DNA of 6,066 nt from JBGPJM01 sp041485385 (GTDB taxonomy: Bacteria > Planctomycetota > Phycisphaerae > Phycisphaerales > UBA1924). The stretch is from the NCBI GenBank assembly GCA_041485385.1, contig JBGPJM010000263.1, forward strand, positions 1-6,066. The letters run 5' to 3'. How positions within the stretch are numbered: position 1 is the stretch's first letter; each line of letters starts with the position of its first letter. Made by a program: the position numbers and the translations under genes. Of the stretch, positions 4,447-6,066 are shown in pieces. A model generated the notes under the pieces. It was given only the letters and a program-made list of their open reading frames with translations. It had not been told where the DNA came from and made no database searches.

Positions 4447-6066
4447 GTGTCACGTCAGTTCATCACCGCCGTCGCGGCGACCTCTATCGCCCTCGCGCTC
4501 GCCGGCGCACCCGCCCGCGCCGATACCGCCACCCTTACCCCCCTCAAGGACAACACCCTTTTCCAGGACGACACGGGGTCGATCAGCAACGGCGCGGGCA
4601 TCTACCTCTTCTGCGGCACCACCGGCGGCGGCCAGATCCGCCGCTCGCTCCTGGCCTTCGACATCGGCATGGCCGTCCCCCCGGGTTCGACCGTCACCAG
4701 CGTCACCCTCCGCATGACCATGTCCCGCACCCGCGCCGGCACGCAGACCTCCACGCTCCACCGCGTGCTCGTCTCCTGGGGCGAGGGCGCCTCCGACGCC
4801 TCCGCCCAGGAAGGCAGCGGCGCCCAGGCCGCCCCCGGCGACGCAACCTGGCTCCACCGCTTCTACAACACCACCCTCTGGACGGCCCCGGGGGGCGACT
4901 TCGTCGCCGCTCCCAGCGCCAGCGTCGGCGTCGGCGGCAACGGCAACTACACCTGGACGTCCGCCGCCATGGCCGCCGATGTGCAGGCTTGGGCCAATAA
5001 CCCCGGCGCCAACTTCGGCTGGGTCCTCCGCGGCAACGAGTCGTCCACCACCACCGCCAAGCGCTTCAACAGCCGCGAGTTCACCGACCCGGCGCAGCGC
5101 CCGACGCTCACGATCACCTTCACGCCCCCGCCCGGGACCGGCGCCTGCTGCATCACCAACCTCCCCTGCCGGCGGCTCAACCAGAGCGACTGCGAGGCCG
5201 CGGGGGGCGTCTTCCAGGGCCTCTCGACCACCTGCTTCCCCACGCCGTGCCCGCCGCCGACGGGGGCCTGCTGCCTTCCCTCCGGCGCCTGCCAGGTGGC
5301 GAGCCAGGCGCAGTGCGCCGGCCTGGGGGGCACCTACCACGGCGACGGCGCGCCGTGCACGCCGGGGCTGTGCCCGGTCGTGCTGGCGCACTTCGTCGAC
5401 CCGCTCCCGATCCCCCCGGTGATGCAGCCGACGACCGGCACCCCCGGCGGCGAGGCCACGTACACGGGCACGATCACCGAGTTTGAGCAGCGCCTGCACC
5501 GCGACCTGCCGCTAACAACGGTGTGGGGGATCAACGGCACGTACCCCGGCCCCACGATCGAGGCGGCCTCGAACCTCCCGGTGACGGTGACCTGGGTCAA
5601 CGATCTGCGGGACTCCGGCGGCCAGCTCCGGACGCACCATTACCTGCCGGTGGACCTCTGCCTGCACGGCCCGGATTACCTGGGCGACGGGGCCAGGACG
5701 GTCATGCACCTGCACGGCGGGCACGTGCCCCCGGAGTTCGACGGCTACCCCGAGTCCACCGTCGATCCCGGCGGTCAGTACACGTACGTCTACCCCAACC
5801 TCCAGGCGCCGGCAACGCTGTGGTACCACGACCACGCGCTGGGGATCACCCGCCTCAACGTGTACATGGGCATCGCGGGCTTCTACCTGATCCGCGACCC
5901 CTACGAGCAGGCGCTGGGCCTCCCATCGGGGGAGTTCGAGATCCCGCTGGCGATCCAGGACCGTTCGTTCAACGCCGACGGCACGCTCATGTACCACGCC
6001 CAGTGGCACGAGCACTTCTTCGGGGACAACATCCTGGTGAACGGGAAGGTGTGGCCGTTCCTGCAG
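4447..6066 (+). CDS. Secreted DNRLRE / Cys-repeat / CotA-like multicopper oxidase fusion (3' partial)
   Basis: 540 codons are visible and the frame is open at the window edge. GTG at 4447 has GGAG 10 bases upstream. Residues 1-25 form a Sec signal peptide (hydrophobic core ITAVAATSIALALAG, cleavage after ARA before Asp26), without a twin-arginine or lipobox motif. Residues about 33-226 look like a DNRLRE-type beta-sandwich: an early D-N-T-L, a late GWVLRGNE, FNSREFTDPAQRPTLTITF at the end. Residues 232-268 and 273-309 are two six-cysteine GACC repeats. From about 315 runs a CotA/bilirubin-oxidase-like multicopper oxidase: VWGINGTYPGPTIEA (341-355), copper ligands in HLHGGH (421-426) and WYHDHA (459-464), and FFGDNILVNGKVWP (524-537). 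The C-terminal domain with the type 1 copper site lies beyond the edge. It should act outside the cytoplasmic membrane, oxidising a metal or phenolic substrate with oxygen; the actual substrate is unknown. Confidence 0.92.
   Translation, partial: MSRQFITAVAATSIALALAGAPARADTATLTPLKDNTLFQDDTGSISNGAGIYLFCGTTGGGQIRRSLLAFDIGMAVPPGSTVTSVTLRMTMSRTRAGTQTSTLHRVLVSWGEGASDASAQEGSGAQAAPGDATWLHRFYNTTLWTAPGGDFVAAPSASVGVGGNGNYTWTSAAMAADVQAWANNPGANFGWVLRGNESSTTTAKRFNSREFTDPAQRPTLTITFTPPPGTGACCITNLPCRRLNQSDCEAAGGVFQGLSTTCFPTPCPPPTGACCLPSGACQVASQAQCAGLGGTYHGDGAPCTPGLCPVVLAHFVDPLPIPPVMQPTTGTPGGEATYTGTITEFEQRLHRDLPLTTVWGINGTYPGPTIEAASNLPVTVTWVNDLRDSGGQLRTHHYLPVDLCLHGPDYLGDGARTVMHLHGGHVPPEFDGYPESTVDPGGQYTYVYPNLQAPATLWYHDHALGITRLNVYMGIAGFYLIRDPYEQALGLPSGEFEIPLAIQDRSFNADGTLMYHAQWHEHFFGDNILVNGKVWPFLQ

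Noticed and set aside
4450..5499. Minus-strand open frame of 349 codons opposite the oxidase gene
   Set aside because: Gly/Ala/Arg low-complexity translation. The plus-strand frame here has a signal peptide, ordered domains and copper ligands.

Overview
The window looks like a planctomycete chromosome, probably close to the class Phycisphaerae. The reasons are a high-GC background, a single-chain (alpha2, archaeal/eukaryotic-like) glycyl-tRNA synthetase, and a large secreted protein that carries a DNRLRE-type domain and two GACC-type six-cysteine repeats, which are common in secreted proteins of that group. The assignment is inferred from protein style; no rRNA or tRNA gene is present.

Layout. 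Positions 1-44 may hold the tail of a plus-strand gene. A minus-strand gene row then runs from 3664 down to 96: glycyl-tRNA synthetase (3664-2003), a GHKL/HATPase-type ATP-binding protein with a STAS-like front end (2006-1146), a small STAS-like DUF4325 protein (1121-798) and an alpha/beta hydrolase (773-96). Spacing is tight throughout: a 4-base GTGA overlap, then 24 bases, then 24 bases (or 6 with the longer hydrolase start). A single operon is therefore likely. The HATPase/STAS-like pair resembles the kinase and antagonist halves of a partner-switching module, but no sigma factor, phosphatase or effector is nearby. Its coupling to a housekeeping tRNA synthetase is the most unexpected arrangement on this strand.

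Positions 3665-4446 form a 782-base divergent intergenic region with no convincing gene. It holds several short repeats and hairpins: a 22-base direct repeat, a GC-rich hairpin, an AAGCACTT element in three places, three different tandem repeats (7-, 16- and 20-base units) and a long pyrimidine tract. Each flanking gene has a possible leader structure near its ribosome binding site.

From 4447 to the right edge, on the plus strand, runs a gene that is open to the window end. It encodes an exported three-part protein: signal peptide, DNRLRE-type domain, two six-cysteine repeats with identical spacing, and a CotA-like multicopper oxidase whose C-terminal cupredoxin domain lies outside the window. 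This is the other main point of interest, since the oxidase appears to be attached to adhesive or carbohydrate-binding type modules.
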